Position numbers and translations under genes: made by a program. From Liolophura sinensis (taxonomy: Eukaryota; Mollusca; Polyplacophora; Chitonida; Chitonidae), in NCBI RefSeq assembly GCF_032854445.1, contig NC_088302.1:25185788-25249787 (forward strand): 64,000 nt of DNA, in the 5' to 3' direction. Of the stretch, positions 59,241-64,000 are shown piece after piece (positions within the stretch are counted from its first letter, which is position 1; each line of letters begins with the position of its first letter). The notes below the pieces were generated by a model. The model was not told where the DNA came from. It was given only the letters and a program-made list of their open reading frames with translations, and searched no databases.

Positions 59241-60204
59241 TGTCAGCTGAATTGGTATTGTTGTTATACTAGCTGCTTCGGCGCTGGAATGTGCTTCTAT
59301 ACCGGGTTGAATTCATGTGGCGTTAAGTTTCGGGCACTAACATTGTGCTGTGCTGCTGTAAGAATATTAGATAATTTGCATAATTATTTCTTATTTACGT
59401 TAAATTAAGCAATGCATTGGCTTGGATAAACGACAATTATATTCTGTATGATTGATCGCCTCAATATTGCAACTATGTTGTCATTAGTATTATGCTAAAT
59501 TACATGACTATTTCATAGATTCGTGCGCAAAATGGTCAGTTCGTGTACACAGGCTGCAGTAAGCCCTTTGATGACATTGCAGACCTTTCGGTTTTCTGTG
59601 GTTGGGGTTTGTGATCGTCGGATAGGTGTGGGTCGGGCCATCGACTTGTGGCGAATTTGGTTGGTACTGATTTTGGCAGATAGGGGACTATGGAGTTACT
59701 ATGTACTTGAAGTTGTAGTCAGGATGGGTTTCTGGTATGTTAATGTAATTTATTACAAATGAGTGTATTTAGTGGCGGTTGCGGTTGTTAGGAATATTGG
59801 ATAGTCATTACACAGGATATTATTCTTGTAATCCGTAACCATAATTATAGTTTGATGTTGCTTTTCTGCTTGATTTGTATCTTTATCCAATCTGATTGAC
59901 CATTATAATCTATTTTATTTTGATCGTTTGCAATACTTGCCTAATCGATAATGTCGTGTGTTGTGTTTTTGGAGTATACATGTATTCTGTTGTGTTCTGA
60001 TAGTTTAAATGCTGCAGGGGTTCCCCTTTGTATCGTTTACTAGTAGAATAAAGCTATATTCCTATCCCGCCTTCCTCTCCTTAATTGGGGCTCATCTGTT
60101 AGCGCTCTCCAACATAGGGATGTACCGTGTGAAGTACAGTACTGTCGTAGACATGTTTGACTGTTCACTTCAATGAAGCCATCTTAAACTTAAGCGTGAC
60201 TAAT
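59241..60204. other. anonymous non-coding DNA
   Basis: The G/T bias persists weakly to about 59800. No gene supported. Confidence 0.4.
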
Positions 60205-60440
60205 GTGGTTAGCATTCCAGCCTGGCGCAATGACTCAACAGGCCTCTCACCAATGCGGTGCCTGTGAGTACAAGTCCAGTTCATACTGGCCTTCTCTCAG
60301 ACAGTACGGGGGAAGGTCTGCCGTGGGTTTCCTCTGCGCTCTGTCCAGTTTCCTCTCATCATAATGCTGGTGACCGTCGTATAAATGAAATATTCTTGAG
60401 TACGGCTGAAAACACCAATCAAATAAGTAACCAAACCAAA
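60205..60440 (+). mobile_element. diverged SINE (family 1), damaged head
   Basis: GTGGTTAGCATTCCAGCC, CTCACCAATGCGGTGCC, AGTCCAGTTCATACTGGCC, CATAATGCTGGTGACC, ATATTCTTGAGTACGGC and an AAATAAGTAACC tail. The CAGCAACCTGCGGATGG part is deleted. Confidence 0.88.
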
Positions 60441-62578
60441 ACCAAAGCCGTACTTGATCTTAACTTCAAAACTGTTTACTGCTGCAGAAATTTTTTATTT
60501 TAATACTTAGAGATATCGTAGACTATTAACACAAAAATTAAAAATGACCACGTAAGTTTAATTCTAAATGTGTACTGTCACGAATAAAACCAAAATTTAA
60601 GACTGTCTGACTTTAATCTAAGAGAGCTTAGTGATCCTGGGACAATGGGCCACTTGTTCAAAACTGTGATAGGACGTAAGCCTGGCATTCGCATTAGCCC
60701 AGGCTAAAATGCTGTATACTTTGCACACGTATAAAACATGTATAAAGGATTAAGGTTGTATAAATTTTGAAGACACCTTCAACCTGTGACCCTAGACTTT
60801 GTCCACACCTGGCACAGTTATACCGCATAACTTACGGAGGGCAAGCGTTCACCGCGCTACAATGCGGGCTTTCTGGACGAAGAATGTTGATCTTTGTGAC
60901 AAAGATATAAGTGGTGGTGGTCATTGTTTAATCCTGTTCAGACAAAATAGTTGCTCAGATGTAAGGGTACCACTATCGAAGAGTAAAGATGAGAAGCAAC
61001 TGGCTTGTTCAACTCTCAGATGAGCGATAGGCTATACACAACATCAAACAAATAAACATGTAGACACTTGAATGAGTTCACTACAAAAATTTGAACAAAA
61101 TAAGCAAATAATACAATCGACAATAATATACAAAACAACTGAAATAATTACAAAAATATATAGTCTCTTACTTACGACACCATCTAAATGCGGATGGAAT
61201 ATTCCGGTTTCCAGAGGCCAGTCAGTCCTCGTAAATATTTCCTCAATCTGCAGGTCATAGTCTGATAAGTAGTTTATTTGGTTAACAGTAGCGTCCGTGA
61301 TTTCGAGATTTCCTCGGAAATATACACAGTCACTTTAAGGGTAAACTGGGATAAAGTGTACATAATCGCACAAAGCGACAATGAACGATACAAGCTCCAA
61401 AATAACGTCTCCAAAATATAGCAAGTGACGAAACACAAGCTCACAAAGTGCTCCGTACAGAAAATTGGAGTACAAATGACGAATGTCGAATGGTGTGAAA
61501 GCCGATATCTCCAAACCCAGCAAACGCCTTCACAGTGAATGAGAGTAAATATAACTGCTTTCAAGTGGACTTGCTTTTAAGTTTCAAATGACTGCTTTCA
61601 AGTGGAGTTGATTAACTGACTGCGAACTTCAGTCGGTCACTCATATTTATAGGCTAACGTAATGAAAATTCTGGGTGGTTTGACCGTAAACATGTTCACA
61701 ACACCTGTACATATTTCCAGAATGTATACCCTATGTACAATAATACGAATCTCAAAAACACCGAAGCGTCGAGAACGCTCCACTGAATTACAGTGTGTAT
61801 AACGTGGACAATGTAGGTCAGACATTGACCCGGTAAAATAAAAAAAAATATAATACAATATTCAAAGATGAGGTTCGTACCACAGATTACTCAAATTAAT
61901 TAGCAGTGCTGGATACTAACGTTGATCATTCGTTTGTGAAGATGCAGCAATCAATATGATGTGTGTACGTAACTTAAGTCTGGCATTGACGTTAGTGTAC
62001 GCTAAGATAACGTTTACTTTTAGCCCTGTATAACACTGGTATAAAGAAGTGAGCCTATGTAAACTTTGAGCGTGCCCTTCATATTCCAGGCCCTAGGCTT
62101 AGCACACTTGTCAGTATCAGTGGTTTATCAGGAATTCACCGTATTCCTCCATGGTATTTAGGATTGGTTGGTTGGTTGAAGTTATTAGCGTCTCCATTCA
62201 GCCAAATGTTGTGGGCCACAAACAATACTAGGGCATGATTGGAGTAAGGTATGCAAAATAAGAGGAGGACTACATATCTGTAGAAAAAAAAACAGCTAAG
62301 CAATCATATACAGAAGGCTTAGGTACTTGTAATAAATAAATCATTCAAGATTGCTAGGGATGCAAGTAACAGGCTTTGCCACATACATGCAGCAAAAAAC
62401 ATGCACGATTGTTAAGCATGCAGCGTAACGGGGTTCACGAAGAATAGACATAAAGTTTATGTACATGTACATGCAGTAAATAAACACAAAGAGCAGGTAG
62501 AAACATGCAGCAAAAAGGAACAAATCAGCCAATCATGCAGCATGGTATATGCTTTATTTCTTATTTGTAGAATTTCTT
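60441..62578. other. anonymous non-coding DNA
   Basis: CTGCTTTCAAGTGGA occurs at 61557 and again near 61591, a small tandem repeat. ATGCAGCA phrases recur at 62380-62535. Overlapping minus frames at 61274-61564 have no recognisable domain. Confidence 0.4.
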
Positions 62579-62704
62579 ACATACCTTTGTCTTCGGGAGT
62601 TAGTGTTAAACGTTGTTGTGGAAATGGATCTTGCGATTATCGACTTGGAACGCCCTTTACGGACTACGAATGGTATAGGAATGTCGGACTTGACGCTTAT
62701 ATGT
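62579..62704 (-). repeat. exon-like duplicated segment, copy 2 (unproven)
   Basis: Partner of 51853-51978. The minus frame contains IPFVVRKGRSK and TTFNTNSRRQRYV and ends at CAAAG|GTATGT, the same donor-like junction. It is about 10.7 kb from copy 1, in the same orientation. No retroposition signs such as a poly(A) tail or TSD were found. Confidence 0.4.
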
Positions 62705-64000
62705 GAACAATTCTTGAGTATGGGAACAAATGCATCCACTCGTGGTCTTGTGACTTCATATTTCCTTTAGGTCTCTGCTTCTACGTTGACATTTTGAAAA
62801 GCGAAAGCCTGGGGAGGAATGTATGACGATTGTAATATGTCATTATATTCCAAGATGGTGAAATTGAGAAGGCATGTTGTTACAGAAGAGCGTAATTTCA
62901 TTTACCAAAAGAAAATCAACATTAGACAACAGTACTTAGGGTACGTTGCTTTAGTATAATGATCAACTGAACATCAGTGGCGATTAGAGCTAAAACAACG
63001 TCTGTCGAATTACAAACACGATTATCCAAGTTAAATTATCTAGAAACAAAAGCAGCGGGATTACAAATGCTATTTATTCCTTTAATGTTTAGCTGATTAT
63101 TGAATGTCATACGATGTCGGTTTTGTGGTTGAACAAAACCGGAGTGCTCGTTGAAAGTAACCGGTCTTTGGCAAATTTCTAGGGAATTTCCCCAGGTGTG
63201 ATATTGTCAATATGCTACACAGAAGACATCTGCATCGCACAGCAGCACGAAACTTTAAGATGGTCAGTCTGAACTTTGAGCAATAAATGGAACCATTCTA
63301 ACCATGGGTTCCCTTTATCATTTCCCGCCATCCACGGTGATGTAGTGTTCTCCAAGCCAATAATTGATAAACGACGTTGTCATTGATTTACAAAACCTGC
63401 AGTTGTCATTCACCACAGCACAGAAATTGGCAGATTGATATAATTGTGTATTGTTACTCCAGACAGCTGACAATCGCCATGGTCGACAATGTACCGACCT
63501 CGATGTCCAGCGTTGTGAGATTTTCATTTGATGCAGAATGGAAATTCTCCCATAATGCCCAGCGTGAACAATGCATAGGTTAGGCGTGACATGCAACCAG
63601 TCAGCCAAAATCCGTTATGTCACTATGGTGACGCATTGTAACATCATTAAAATCACCACTGTGTCTACACGAACACTTACAATAAACGCGTGAATGAGAC
63701 GTATTTATACTTTTTTCTTGTTTTTAGCAGGATATTAATGTATAATACAAACATGGAACTTTCAGTCTTTCAAATTGCTGGGGAATACGTACTGTATTTG
63801 ACGCACCAGGTTTTACAACCATATGTCATTGGAAAATGTAGACAGCCTCTACTTTCAGTTAAGTATTTTCTATAAAATTATGTATTTTTTTCAAAAGGCA
63901 ATCAGGATAATTTTAAAAATGTAACTGGTCTGTGGTAATTTGCCTTTAGATATTGTCTTCCCGACTGACGGCCTAAATTTGGATTTAAATGCTGTGCGCA
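62705..64000. other. anonymous non-coding DNA
   Basis: Short overlapping frames on both strands near 63320-63610 with no domain. The window ends without a recognisable feature. Confidence 0.4.

Noticed and set aside
58876-59408. Cys-rich repetitive proteins
   Set aside because: A 10-bp repeat yields a 10-residue periodic Cys-rich peptide in all frames. There is no signal peptide followed by a conserved Cys framework and no splice evidence.

Overview
The window looks like non-coding, repeat-rich nuclear DNA from a marine lophotrochozoan, most likely a mollusc; a brachiopod cannot be excluded. The DNA is AT-rich, no frame is long enough to be an intron-free gene, and more than twenty copies or fragments of one tRNA-derived SINE family are present. 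I recall its head (GGCCTCCGTGGCTCAGTTGG), central part and 3' end (GAGTACGGCGTAAAACACC) as common in mollusc genomes. That attribution rests on memory, not on a search. No rRNA gene, functional tRNA gene or CRISPR array was seen, and no complete protein-coding gene can be supported.

Layout. 0-3 kb: anonymous DNA with a 5'-truncated SINE inside a perfect 13-bp target-site duplication (TSD). 3.5-4.5 kb: two arrays of an 80-bp satellite flanking a broken LINE endonuclease fragment. 4.5-13 kb: SINE copies, a G-quadruplex-prone tract and an 82-bp perfect AT palindrome. 13.1-13.7 kb: a 230-bp unit, each copy ending in a TATG microsatellite, duplicated in tandem. 13.7-24 kb: mostly anonymous, with one dispersed repeat pair (9.66/15.24 kb) and one well-preserved SINE (22.9 kb). 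24.2-41.05 kb: the main structure, four diverged head-to-tail copies (A-D) of a unit up to about 5 kb long. They share ordered blocks, carry fossil SINEs at matching positions and differ by deletions and insertions. 41-51 kb: members of two further SINE types, one with perfect 14-bp TSDs, and a few exon-like segments. The best of these is a terminal exon at 48.69-48.83 kb encoding a tail with a YVNV motif. 50-64 kb: young poly(A)-tailed SINEs, minisatellites and a duplicated exon-like segment (51.85/62.58 kb).

How the parts relate. The sequence records retrotransposition (SINEs with TSDs, mobilised in trans by LINE machinery) laid over segmental and tandem duplication. If genes are present, only isolated exons fall in this window, and these cannot be joined without transcript data. 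Identity statements are by-eye alignments.
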